Positions 8,991 to 17,283 of a DNA stretch of 64,000 nucleotides are shown piece by piece. The notes below the pieces were generated by a model. It was not told the origin of the DNA and ran no database searches. It saw nothing but the letters and a program-made list of their open reading frames with translations. Position 1 is the stretch's first letter, and the number at the start of each line of letters is the position of its first letter. Position numbers and translations under genes: made by a program. Source of the stretch: CALMEC01 sp963765105 (GTDB lineage: Bacteria > Actinomycetota > Thermoleophilia > Miltoncostaeales > Miltoncostaeaceae); the NCBI GenBank assembly GCA_963765105.1, contig CAVXUW010000004.1, positions 496,001 to 560,000 of the forward strand, written 5' to 3'.

Positions 8991-11276
8991 TCACCAGGAC
9001 CTGAGCACCGTCGCAGGAACCAGAGGTTCTGCCGAGTGCAGTTCAGGTAGCTCCTCGAACGGACAGGGACGCGCCAGCAGGAATCCTTGCAGTGTGTCGC
9101 AGCCGAGCTCCACCAAGCGACGGGCCATCTCCGGGGTCTCGACGCCCTCGGCCACCACGTCGAGTCCGAGATCATGCCCAAGGCGCACAAGCGCACCGGT
9201 GAGCGCCGCGTCACGCTCCACCTGATCGATTTCGCGCACGAAACTCCGGTCGATCTTGATCTCGTCAACGGGCAGCGTGCGCAGAGTCGACAGCGGCGCG
9301 AAGCCCGTCCCAAAGTCGTCGAGAGAGATTCGAACTCCTGCCGCCCGGAGCGCCTCGAGGCGGGTACCGGCCTCTCGCGTCGTCGCCAGGCCATTCTCCG
9401 TGACCTCCAACGTCAGCACGTTCGGTGCGACCCCATGTCGCTCGAGCTGAGAGCGAACTCTGTCGGGGAGGCGCGGATCAGCCAAGTCCCGCCCGGAGAT
9501 ATTGACGGCCACCCGAATGCCAGCTCCGGTCGCGCCCAAGCGCGCAGCATCACGAACCGCCGTCTCAAGCACGAAGTTCGTGATCTCACACACCAGGTCG
9601 TTCTCTTCGGCGATCGGGAGGAAGTCGGCCGGGAGAAGCAGCCCTCGGGTCGGGTGCTCCCATCGAACGAGCGCTTCGACGCAGGCGAGCCGCCCACCGA
9701 CGGTGTAGATCGGCTGATAGTGAACGACGAGCTGGCCGCCCGCAATAGCCGAACCGAGGTCCTGGCGCAGCACCATTCGGTCAGGCCGCCGGACATCCCC
9801 GGCCGACGCGTAGACGGCCACGCCGGTCGCCGTTCGCTTCGCGTGGTACATAGCGACATCTGCCGCATGGACCAATTCGTCGGCGTCCACGCCGTGATCG
9901 GGCGCGATCGCAATCCCGACGCTGGCGGAAAGCCGCACTTCAACGCCGTCGACCCGGAAGGGTGACGCCAGCGCATCGAGCATAAGGAAGGCGACGTTTT
10001 GCGCCGTCTCCGGGTCTCGGCCGACGAGCAGGACCGCGAACTCGTCACCGGCCAGGCGAGCCACCGTGGCCGATTCCGCAGCGACACTCGTCAGACGGTC
10101 GGCGATCTCGCACAATGCGCGATCACCTGCGCGATGACCGAACCCGTCGTTGAGCTCCTTGAAGCCATCGAGGTCGAGGATCATGAGCGACACTCCGGCA
10201 GCTCGCTCGGGGATATCGCTGAGCGCATCGCGCAACCGTTCGAACAGAAGCGTGCGATTGGCGAGCCCGGTTAGGGGATCGTGGCGTGACTGATGGTGGT
10301 GCCGGCGGGCGCTCTCCGCCAGCGCGGCCTCGGCTTCACGCCGATCAGTCACATCACGCAGAATCACGACACGAGACGGGCGAGGATCGGTCGGGTCGAT
10401 CGCCGTCGCGCTGATCTCCAGGATGCGCCCGTCGTGGCGTTCCTCCCAGGTGGCCTCGCCATTCCGTTGCGCCCAAGCCGGAACCACCTCAACCGCGGTC
10501 TGCCCGATCCCCGCATCGCCGCCCACGTCAAGGAGCTCACGCGCAGCCGGGTTGATTTCAAGTACCCGGCCGAGGCCGTCAACAACCACGACACCGTCGC
10601 GCATGGCCCTGACGACAACGTGCGGAGCAATGGGAAGAAGCCCGATCTGAACATCGAACAGTCCGAGCCGGCGAATCCCCATAGCCATACCGATAACCGT
10701 CACGACGACGGTGATGGGCGTGGCGTCGTATCCACCGAACCCGTAGAGGCGCGTTACGCTCAAGACGTTCGCCAGAAGCGGCAACGACAAGAGGCTGACG
10801 AGCAGGATTCCCTGCGGCCGGTACCGCTCACCGGAGCGGATCGCTGCGATCGCGAACAGGACGAGCGAACCGCCAATCAGCGCATAGGCACAAAGAACGC
10901 TGACCGGATACCACGGTCCCGGAAGGTTGTCGACCGGCCCCTGCCCAGAGGGAATCAGCACCTCTTTGAACATCAGGTCATGGAAGCGCGTCCACACCAG
11001 GATCAGTGTGATTGGCGCTGGTGCCAGCACGAGAGCCCACCGCGCCGCGTTCATGCGCGGGCGTCGCGTCAACGATGTAATGCACCACCACGATCCGATT
11101 GTGACCGCCCAGACCGCGGTGAAGGTGATATTAAGCGTGAGGTTCTTGAGCCACCGTTCCGTCGCGAGAGTCTGAACGGCATTTGACGTGGTCCACACGA
11201 TCAAGCCGGCGGAGAGCAGAATGAGACCCGGGCCGCAGGGCTGATTGCGACGCCGCAGCCCGAGCGTCAGCAACAC
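8991..11276 (-). CDS. membrane-bound GGDEF-EAL c-di-GMP signalling protein with PAS domain
   Basis: 761 residues. About 220 N-terminal residues form six to seven membrane helices like the 7TM sensor region of some histidine kinases. A PAS domain lies near residues 225-330, then a GGDEF domain (DPLTGLANR, signature AGDEF near 445) and an EAL domain (EALVRWEHP near 520, DDFGTGFAPL, EGVETPEMA). It may make and/or degrade cyclic di-GMP in response to a membrane or redox signal. The first usable standard start is GTG at 11276, yet the frame is open back to 11352 and encodes a hydrophobic stretch (HEFIASVLACASV) that looks like the missing first helix, with only a CTG (11333) available. Confidence 0.9.
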   Translation of the reverse strand: MLLTLGLRRRNQPCGPGLILLSAGLIVWTTSNAVQTLATERWLKNLTLNITFTAVWAVTIGSWWCITSLTRRPRMNAARWALVLAPAPITLILVWTRFHDLMFKEVLIPSGQGPVDNLPGPWYPVSVLCAYALIGGSLVLFAIAAIRSGERYRPQGILLVSLLSLPLLANVLSVTRLYGFGGYDATPITVVVTVIGMAMGIRRLGLFDVQIGLLPIAPHVVVRAMRDGVVVVDGLGRVLEINPAARELLDVGGDAGIGQTAVEVVPAWAQRNGEATWEERHDGRILEISATAIDPTDPRPSRVVILRDVTDRREAEAALAESARRHHHQSRHDPLTGLANRTLLFERLRDALSDIPERAAGVSLMILDLDGFKELNDGFGHRAGDRALCEIADRLTSVAAESATVARLAGDEFAVLLVGRDPETAQNVAFLMLDALASPFRVDGVEVRLSASVGIAIAPDHGVDADELVHAADVAMYHAKRTATGVAVYASAGDVRRPDRMVLRQDLGSAIAGGQLVVHYQPIYTVGGRLACVEALVRWEHPTRGLLLPADFLPIAEENDLVCEITNFVLETAVRDAARLGATGAGIRVAVNISGRDLADPRLPDRVRSQLERHGVAPNVLTLEVTENGLATTREAGTRLEALRAAGVRISLDDFGTGFAPLSTLRTLPVDEIKIDRSFVREIDQVERDAALTGALVRLGHDLGLDVVAEGVETPEMARRLVELGCDTLQGFLLARPCPFEELPELHSAEPLVPATVLRSW

Positions 11277-11361
11277 GCCCGCCGCAACGGAAGCGCATGC
11301 AAGGACACTCGCGATGAACTCGTGAACTGTCAGGTGACACCCCGATCACAATCTCGGAAAC

Positions 11362-11616
11362 CTAAGGCTCTATCGGCACAATCGACCGCTTGCACGAGAC
11401 CCTGAACCGCGACACGCTCAGGGCTTCTCGACAGATTCCGGCACCAGCGCCGATGAGTGTTTTCGACAAGTTGCGCTCGTGGCCTCCGCACGCCAAGCCA
11501 CCGAGCAGGGTGCCGGGAACCCGCGTCATCATCCAGGCGAACCGGGTGCCACCGTTCGCTTCTTCGAGTTCGGCAATGGAGGCTCCGGCCTCGTTGACTC
11601 GGGTCATCGACCTCAC
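11362..11616 (-). pseudogene. possible SRPBCC-family remnant
   Basis: An open frame ends with a stretch resembling the C-terminal strand and helix of polyketide-cyclase/START-like proteins: ELEEANGGTRFAW, then a PG turn and HERNLSKTL. The rest does not align to anything recognised and the N-terminal half of such a domain is absent. Low confidence; it may be chance. Confidence 0.25.
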
Positions 11617-11636
11617 TTCAGTTCAACGCTGAGCGG

Positions 11637-11975
11637 ATGCCGGGCGCGCGGGTTGTCAAGGCCTACAACACGCTCACCGCCGCGTTCCAGGCGTCCGTCC
11701 CCACCCTCCCCGCCAGCGACCGCCCCGCGCTTCTCTTCGCGGGAGACGATTCCACAGCGAAGGAGGTCGTCGCCAGACTGATCATGGACTCGGGATTCAT
11801 CCCGGTCGACGTGGGAGCCGCAGTCGACTCTTGGATCATCGAGGCGCCCCGGCGCGAGGGCGCAGCCTACGGCGAGGAGTACCGACCGGAGGATGCCCGA
11901 CGTATCGCGGCAATCAACAGATCCCATCCCGACGAGGCAGCGTGCCTTGCCGCCGAAACAAGACGCGTCGAGTAG
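11637..11975 (+). pseudogene. C-terminal remnant of an F420/NADP-dependent oxidoreductase (NAD-binding) gene
   Basis: 112 residues that match the second half of the NADPH-dependent F420 reductase family: PGARVVKAYNTL, then ALLFAGDD, VDVGAAVDSWIIEAPRR and AAYGEEYRPEDARR. The N-terminal Rossmann motif (GxGxxG) is missing upstream, where the frame gives only about ten further plausible residues. There is no ribosome-binding site before the ATG. It is therefore a truncated relic in a 730-bp stretch with no intact gene, not a functional enzyme. Confidence 0.6.
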
Positions 11976-12005
11976 CGGAACACGCGCTCCGCCACTTCCC
12001 CACCT

Positions 12006-12734
12006 CTAAGGCAGTTCCATCCGTCCCAGCCGTCGTGACCCGAACCACAGGCCGGCGGCGGCGAAGATGAGAAGGGCAATGACCGCAACAACGGGACGAA
12101 CGGGGGCGGCGGTTTCCCACACGAAGTCCGGTCGGGCTTCTTGGGTGAGCCGTCGGGCGTAGGCGGCGATCGAGAGGCGATCAGCCGAATCGGCAAAGCT
12201 TGCGATCGTCCCTTCCCAGATGACGATGTAGACGAGCCCGGTGATCACCGCGCGGCGCAACCTCAGCGCCAGCCAGACGAACAGACCGCTATAGGCGAGT
12301 GCGGCGAGCGTAGTGGCCAGCAGCGTCATGATTACGGCTCCCCCGCCACGGTCGGCGGCGACGATCGACCCGGCGATGGCCCCGGGGAGCGTCAGGATGA
12401 CGGTGGCGACCCAAACCGCCAGCAGCTTCGCACCGACGATCGCCATACGTGGCAGAGGGGTTTGCGTGAGGTAGACGATCGTTCCGTCCTCGCGCTCGTC
12501 GGAAATCGCCGCCCCGGCGAGCGCCAACGCCACGAACGCGATCTGGACGGGGATGATGAGGTTGCCCACCAGGCGCCCGTAGAGCCGTTCATTTGCCGCC
12601 TCGCCCGCCAGCCCGGCAATCACCGCAATGACCGGGATCGCGTTGAAGAGGCCCAGGGCCAGTGCACGCCGGCCCCCCATGAGTGAACGCATGGCGAGGC
12701 CCAGTACCGTGCGAGATGGGGCGGCGATGCTCAT
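12006..12734 (-). CDS. ABC-2 type transporter permease
   Basis: 242 residues with about six hydrophobic helices and the EDGTIVYLTQTPLPR segment typical of ABC-2 permeases that integrate with a cytosolic ATPase. It is the last of four genes on this strand, each overlapping the next by four bases (ATPase, permease, ATPase, permease). It should pair with the ATPase immediately upstream to form an exporter. The cargo is unknown; the family exports lipids, peptides or drugs. Confidence 0.85.
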   Translation of the reverse strand: MSIAAPSRTVLGLAMRSLMGGRRALALGLFNAIPVIAVIAGLAGEAANERLYGRLVGNLIIPVQIAFVALALAGAAISDEREDGTIVYLTQTPLPRMAIVGAKLLAVWVATVILTLPGAIAGSIVAADRGGGAVIMTLLATTLAALAYSGLFVWLALRLRRAVITGLVYIVIWEGTIASFADSADRLSIAAYARRLTQEARPDFVWETAAPVRPVVAVIALLIFAAAGLWFGSRRLGRMELP

Positions 12735-13660
12735 CCGCCGCGCGACCGTGCGTGCAAGTAGGCGTAGACGCTCTCGAGATCGTCATCGAGCGGCTGAAGC
12801 CGCCGAAGAGTCGCGCCCGCCGTCTGCGCGAGACGGGGAAGCAGCAGCGTCAAACGTTCGACGTTGTCGGTCTCGACCACGATGGCGCCGTCGTCCATGC
12901 GCACGCCACCCACCACGCCTTCACCGATGAGGGCCTGGGCAAGCACGGCAGAGTGCGATGAGGCTTCGATGCGGAGCGTGCGTGGCCGTTCGGCCAGCAG
13001 TGCGCGGATTCCGGCGGTCTCGCCTTCGGCCACCAGGCGCCCGTTGACCATGACGAGCACGCGCGGTGCCATCCGCTCAACTTCGTGGAGCACGTGTGAC
13101 GAGATCACGATGGTGCGCCCTTCGGCGCCGAGACGTCGGATCAGGTCGATGGTGTGGCGCCGCTGCCGGGGGTCGAGACCGTTGAGCGGCTCGTCGAGCA
13201 GGAGTACCTCGGGGTCGTGTGCCAACGCGGCGGCAAGTTTCACACGTTGGCGCATGCCTTTGGAAAACCCGTGCACCTCGCGGTCGGCCACGTCGCTCAT
13301 CTCGACGGTGTCGAGGGCCTGGATGGCCGCAGCGTCCGGGTTGGCCACGCCGCGAAGGCGAGCTTGGAGCGCCACGAAGCGTCTGGGTGTGAGGAACGGC
13401 CAGATCCCCTCGCGGTCCACGACGACGCCAAGGCGGGTGTGAACGTCGCGATCGCTCACCGGGTCCACCCCCAGCAAGCGGACGGTCCCGGCGCTCGGAC
13501 GGGAAAAGCCGGAACACATCCGCAAGCTCGTCGACTTACCGGCACCGTTGTGACCGAGAAGACCGATGACGCCGGGCTCGATACCGAAGCTCACCTCGGC
13601 CACTGCGACGGTATCGCCAAACCACTTCGAGACCCCCTCGAACGACAGCGTCGCGCTCAT
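12731..13660 (-). CDS. ABC transporter ATP-binding protein
   Basis: 309 residues. Walker A is GHNGAGKST, the signature region reads FSKGMRQRVKLA, Walker B is VLLLDEPLNGLDP and the switch His lies in VISSHVLHEVE. A C-terminal extension of about 90 residues after the nucleotide-binding domain is common in ABC-2 exporters such as NatA/CcmA-like proteins. It overlaps the downstream permease and the upstream permease by four bases each, so translation is coupled through the cassette. Confidence 0.9.
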   Translation of the reverse strand: MSATLSFEGVSKWFGDTVAVAEVSFGIEPGVIGLLGHNGAGKSTSLRMCSGFSRPSAGTVRLLGVDPVSDRDVHTRLGVVVDREGIWPFLTPRRFVALQARLRGVANPDAAAIQALDTVEMSDVADREVHGFSKGMRQRVKLAAALAHDPEVLLLDEPLNGLDPRQRRHTIDLIRRLGAEGRTIVISSHVLHEVERMAPRVLVMVNGRLVAEGETAGIRALLAERPRTLRIEASSHSAVLAQALIGEGVVGGVRMDDGAIVVETDNVERLTLLLPRLAQTAGATLRRLQPLDDDLESVYAYLHARSRGG

Positions 13661-14532
13661 CCCTCGGCCCTCCGGTAGCGGCTGGCGAGTACCGCAAGGC
13701 TCACGCCGACAACAAGGACGTAGGTGACGAGGGCGGCGCCGATCGGTCCGCCCTCGCCGCCGCTGCCCGGAAAGACCGACTCGTAGACTCTGATCGGGAC
13801 GAAGCCGAGCGCGAGCGCAGGTGCGCCATCGAAGTCGGGAAGCGACGCCCCAACGATCCCGGAGACAGCCCCCGAACCCAGGACGATGCCGACGAAGCCT
13901 GCGACCGCGAACGCCGCGCGGCCGGTGAGCGACGCGACCGCGAGCGAAAACGTCGCGTAGTAGATGGCCATCGCGGTGCCGCCGACGGCGATGCGGCCAA
14001 TGTCTGCGGCGTTGTCGACCACGTACTGGAGCGGTTCGGTGGCGAAGACGATGTTGCCGGCGAAGAGGAAGAGCACGGGAACGGTCGTCGCCAGCAGCAT
14101 CGGGAGGAGAGCGGCGAGCAACTTGGCGCCGACGTACTCGCTAGGCCCCACAGCGGTGGAGAAGTAGAGAGGAAGGACGCGATCGGATCGGTCCTCGCAC
14201 AGAAGGCGCGGGGCAACGATGGCCGCGAACACCAAAACCGCCGTGCCGACAATGCCCGCGTAGTCGCGGTAGGAGATAATGTCGCTCGGCAGGCGAAACT
14301 CAGTGCGACTGGAAAGCAGCGCACGGACGCCAAGCACGCTGATCGCCGGGGCCAGGGCAAACGCGATCATGGCGAAGGGCCCGATCTTTGCCTTCCAGTC
14401 GCGGTGGATTCCCAGCGCGCGCAGCCCGCTCCATCGTGCGAGCGACCAGACGGCGCGCTTCCTCCCGACGCGTTCGCCATCGTCGAGGCCGTAACGGATG
14501 TCGAAGATCTGTGCGCGCGGCTCAGAGCTCAT
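13657..14532 (-). CDS. ABC-2 type transporter permease
   Basis: 291 residues with an N-terminal cytosolic segment of about 50 residues followed by six hydrophobic helices. The first loop contains CEDRSDRVLPLYFSTA, the equivalent of the amphipathic coupling region of ABC-2 permeases. It overlaps the stop of the ATPase upstream (ending 14529) and the start of the second ATPase, so it sits in the middle of the coupled four-gene set. The cargo is unknown. Confidence 0.83.
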   Translation of the reverse strand: MSSEPRAQIFDIRYGLDDGERVGRKRAVWSLARWSGLRALGIHRDWKAKIGPFAMIAFALAPAISVLGVRALLSSRTEFRLPSDIISYRDYAGIVGTAVLVFAAIVAPRLLCEDRSDRVLPLYFSTAVGPSEYVGAKLLAALLPMLLATTVPVLFLFAGNIVFATEPLQYVVDNAADIGRIAVGGTAMAIYYATFSLAVASLTGRAAFAVAGFVGIVLGSGAVSGIVGASLPDFDGAPALALGFVPIRVYESVFPGSGGEGGPIGAALVTYVLVVGVSLAVLASRYRRAEG

Positions 14533-15467
14533 TCCATCGCCTCCACGACGGTCTCTTCGAGGGTGCGCGCCGCAGAGCGGATCTCTCGCAGACCCACATG
14601 TGAGGTCACGGCGGCGTCGCGGATCGCGTCGAGCGTCGCCTGTGAGCCGCCCTGAACGGTGACCAGCTCGAGATCCTCCTCGTCCCGAACGCTGTGATAG
14701 CCACTGTCGCGCAAGGCGGCAATGAAGGCCGCCACGTCGCCGCCGATGCGGAGCAACAAATCGTCGTCGTCGAACGAATCGTCCTCGGTGATTTTCTGAG
14801 TGGCGGTGAGGCGACCGGCGCTCAGCACCAACACCTGGTCACACGTGCGGCGCACGTCTTCCAGAACGTGCGAGGAGATGACGACGCGAATACCCAGCTC
14901 CGAGGACAGGCGGCGTAGCAGCGCAAGCATCTCGAGTCGTCCTGCGGGGTCGAGGCCGGCGGTCGGCTCGTCGAGCATGACGAGCTCGGGTGAGTGGACG
15001 AGGGCTTGCGCCAGTTTGGTGCGCTGCTTCATTCCGAGCGAGAACGTGCCGATCGCGCGCGACCGCTCTTCCTCGAGCCCAACCTGGAACAACACCTCAG
15101 ATGCACGCACCGCAGCGGCGCGCCGGGGGAGGCCGCGAAGCTCGGCGAGGTGAACGATGAAGTCACGCGCCGTCCATGTCCTGGGTAGGCAGTCGTGCTC
15201 GGGCATATAGCCAATGCGGCGGCGGAGCTCGGCCGCATGCGTCTCGCCGTGGAGACCCAACACCTCGATCGACCCGGCGTCGGGCTGCAGCAAACCAAGG
15301 ATCGTTTTGATCAGAGTGGACTTGCCCGCGCCGTTCGCACCGAGCAGACCCGTCGCGGGCGCGCTGATCTCGAGGGTGACGCCATCCAGCGCCACAACGG
15401 CGCCGAAACGTTTGCGTACCTCATGGACACGAACGACGTGCCCGCTCGTTGGTGGAGGACCGTTCAT
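14529..15467 (-). CDS. ABC transporter ATP-binding protein
   Basis: 312 residues from the ATG at 15467. Walker A is GANGAGKST, the signature region reads FSLGMKQRTKLAQAL, Walker B is LVMLDEPTAGLDP, and the H-loop lies in VISSHVLEDV. The final about 90 residues form the accessory domain seen in exporter ATPases. The frame stays open to a TTG at 15533 overlapping the cupin stop, but the extra 22 residues are unlike the family, whose start (HVVRVHEVRKRF) follows the chosen Met. First ATPase of the exporter cassette. Confidence 0.88.
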   Translation of the reverse strand: MNGPPPTSGHVVRVHEVRKRFGAVVALDGVTLEISAPATGLLGANGAGKSTLIKTILGLLQPDAGSIEVLGLHGETHAAELRRRIGYMPEHDCLPRTWTARDFIVHLAELRGLPRRAAAVRASEVLFQVGLEEERSRAIGTFSLGMKQRTKLAQALVHSPELVMLDEPTAGLDPAGRLEMLALLRRLSSELGIRVVISSHVLEDVRRTCDQVLVLSAGRLTATQKITEDDSFDDDDLLLRIGGDVAAFIAALRDSGYHSVRDEEDLELVTVQGGSQATLDAIRDAAVTSHVGLREIRSAARTLEETVVEAME

Positions 15468-15529
15468 CCGCCCCGAATCGTTGCAGACCGCGCCCCCGAG
15501 TGCGCACCATCCTGCGCGCGCGCCGCGGA

Positions 15530-16024
15530 TCAATCGATGCTGGGCACCGCATCAGTCTCGAGCGGTGGACCGACGACCTCCATTCCGTGAGCGTGCCAGA
15601 GCGCGGGATCCTGCGGCGGCATGGCCTCGGCTTTTGTGACTTCCCGAAAGAACGCCTCCATGTGTCCCGCGGGAGTGAACGCCACCAGCACCCGCCCCTG
15701 CCCATCGCCGACACATGCCCACACGTGCGGTATCGCCCGGGGAGCAAGTATCGAGGCGCCGGGTCGAAGATGATGGGTTTTGTTACCCACTTCGACGATG
15801 TAGTCACCCGCGATCACGTAGAACCACTCGTCCTGATCCCGATGGAGGTGCCGCGGTGGCCCACCTCGGCGGTGGTTCGTCTGCTCGACCACAAACAGTT
15901 GCTCGGCCGTGTCGGCGGCCAGCACCTTGAAGGTCAGCGTGCTAATTCCCATGCTGCGCTGCACACCTTCCCGGTCGCCTCCTGCCGCAACTATCGGCAA
16001 TCCAGATTCAACCGTGCCGTCCAT
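15530..16024 (-). CDS. cupin-domain protein
   Basis: 164 residues. A single cupin barrel spans about 45-130, with the metal-site pattern HLHRDQDEWFYV, a Gly in GDYIVEV and a later His in AIPHVWACV, so a mononuclear metal site is likely. Cupins of this type are dioxygenases, isomerases or ligand sensors; nothing here discriminates. The ATG at 16024 is preferred because the 44 residues before it in the open frame are unlike the family. It lies 62 bp before the exporter cassette on the same strand and may be its first gene. Confidence 0.8.
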   Translation of the reverse strand: MDGTVESGLPIVAAGGDREGVQRSMGISTLTFKVLAADTAEQLFVVEQTNHRRGGPPRHLHRDQDEWFYVIAGDYIVEVGNKTHHLRPGASILAPRAIPHVWACVGDGQGRVLVAFTPAGHMEAFFREVTKAEAMPPQDPALWHAHGMEVVGPPLETDAVPSID

Positions 16025-16236
16025 CGAAGCGCTCCAATCGCGAGTTCGTGACACAGCGTACTGCCGGCGCCCCGCGAGAGGGATGTCCCCCTTCCTCCAT
16101 GGCGTGCCCGTCATCACGGGCTGTACGGCTTCATCCCTCCGCAAGCCGGACGACACGCGACCTCTCCCCAGGGTCTCGCCGGCAGCCGTTCGCCTCGAGC
16201 TGCCGGGAGGTCATTTCAACCGTCGGTGCCTGTGAC

Positions 16237-16395
16237 TCAAATGCACAGCAATTCACCGACACCGAGGCAGGTTGGGCAGGTGCACGGGACGAGGCCTTCG
16301 CCGTTTCGATCGTCGAAGATGCGGCGCTGCCCCCAGCAGGTTGGGCAGGGTTCCCAGACGATCTCCGGCACGGTGATGGGGGTCGTGGTGCTCAT
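16237..16395 (-). CDS. 52-residue zinc-ribbon protein (DnaJ-type CxxCxG repeats)
   Basis: A tiny gene with a strong ribosome-binding site (GGGAGGTGA, five bases before ATG). The product has CPTCWG at residues 17-22 and CTCPTCLG at 38-45, two CxxCxG knuckles like half a DnaJ zinc-finger, with another Cys near the end. It overlaps the stop of the RsbW-like gene by ATGA and so must be co-translated with it. The function is unknown; a structural zinc site is inferred from the four paired cysteines. Confidence 0.72.
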   Translation of the reverse strand: MSTTTPITVPEIVWEPCPTCWGQRRIFDDRNGEGLVPCTCPTCLGVGELLCI

Positions 16396-16826
16396 CGTTC
16401 ACCTCCCTCGCGCTGTCGGAGGATAAGAGCGACTGACGTGCCGAGCGAGCTCGTGGTGACACGTAGCGTGTCCGCCAGTGCTCGCATCAGGATCAGACCA
16501 CGGCCGTGCTCGGATGATTCGTCCGGAAGGGCAGTGTGAGCCGGCGGGACGGACCAGGTCGGGTGGTTGTCGGTCGCGACGATGCTTGCCTCGTCAGCGC
16601 TCACACGGAACTGGACGTTGATCGTGGCGGCGTCCCCACCGCCGTGAGCGAGGGCGTTGGCCATAACCTCGTCCGCGCACAAAAGGACGCGGAAAGTGTC
16701 GACCTCGCTCCAGCCGCAGCGGGCGAGTGCCTGAGCGAGTCGGTCGCGAACGACGACCAGCTCGGCGAGGTCGGCAGTGACGTCGTCGGCAAAGTTCAGG
16801 GCGTAGGCGGGGGCGGCAGAGCTCAT
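16392..16826 (-). CDS. RsbW-like serine kinase / anti-sigma factor ATPase
   Basis: 144 residues of the HATPase_c fold. The N-box reads CADEVMANALAHG at about residues 56-68, a degenerate D-box gives ATDNHPTW, and the ATP-lid glycines lie in SEHGRGLILMRAL. Proteins of this size phosphorylate STAS-type anti-anti-sigma factors or bind sigma factors. No STAS or SigB-like gene is adjacent. It is the middle gene of a three-gene operon: one base separates it from the small protein upstream, and it overlaps the zinc-ribbon gene downstream. Confidence 0.85.
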   Translation of the reverse strand: MSSAAPAYALNFADDVTADLAELVVVRDRLAQALARCGWSEVDTFRVLLCADEVMANALAHGGGDAATINVQFRVSADEASIVATDNHPTWSVPPAHTALPDESSEHGRGLILMRALADTLRVTTSSLGTSVALILRQREGGER

Positions 16827-16827
16827 G

Positions 16828-16989
16828 TCACACCGTCCCAGCCTCCCCAGCCGCGCACTGCGACGGGTGGTGTTCGTGGTGGTGGACACAACCAGCGACC
16901 TCACAGACGGTGCCGATTTGCGGGTCGAGGCGATCGAGCAAGGTCGTGATCTGTTCGAGAGATGGGATGACGGTTAGAGTGGCGTTCAT
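16828..16989 (-). CDS. 53-residue Cys/His-rich hypothetical protein
   Basis: Starts at an ATG preceded by AAAAGGAGG at ideal spacing and ends two bases from the RsbW-like start. Residues 1-27 form a predicted amphipathic helix (LEQITTLLDRLD). The rest holds Cys29, Cys34, the run HHHEHH at 36-41 and Cys45, a very likely metal-binding cluster. No family is recognised. The position at the head of the RsbW-like operon suggests it supplies or senses a metal or redox signal for that switch (inference only). Confidence 0.65.
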   Translation of the reverse strand: MNATLTVIPSLEQITTLLDRLDPQIGTVCEVAGCVHHHEHHPSQCAAGEAGTV

Positions 16990-17240
16990 TGGGGCCTCCT
17001 TTTCGAATGTGTCGGGGTGATCGCTCACGCCGAATCTGTGAGACGAAGCGTGATGTACCGCCAAGGCTTCGTCTGTCACGACAACGACACTCCGCGTGCA
17101 TCGCTGGTGACTGACGGCCCGACATCTCCAAGGACGCCGAACAGGCCAACGTATTCCCGTCAGTCGGCTTTCCGTGCCGCGTCGGCCGACCAGACATCCA
17201 GGTTCCGATGCCGGTTGTTTCGAACGAGCTGGCCCGCGTG

Positions 17241-17267
17241 GGAATAAAGTTGTCGTTGTGGAGTCTT
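17241..17267 (+). promoter_or_regulatory. candidate ECF-sigma promoter before the anti-sigma-like gene
   Basis: GGAATAA at 17241-17247 is followed after 15 bases by GTCTT at 17263. The same -35-like heptamer with a CGTCC at a one-base-different distance lies before the RTX gene at 18723. The ATG is 17 bp downstream, so the leader would be very short. Confidence 0.4.
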
Positions 17268-17283
17268 GAGAGGCACCACCCCT

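Noticed and set aside
10293..11186. Plus-strand open frame of 297 codons inside the GGDEF-EAL gene
   Set aside because: Antisense shadow of a strongly conserved gene; rich in Arg, Asp and His, with no motif or ribosome-binding site.
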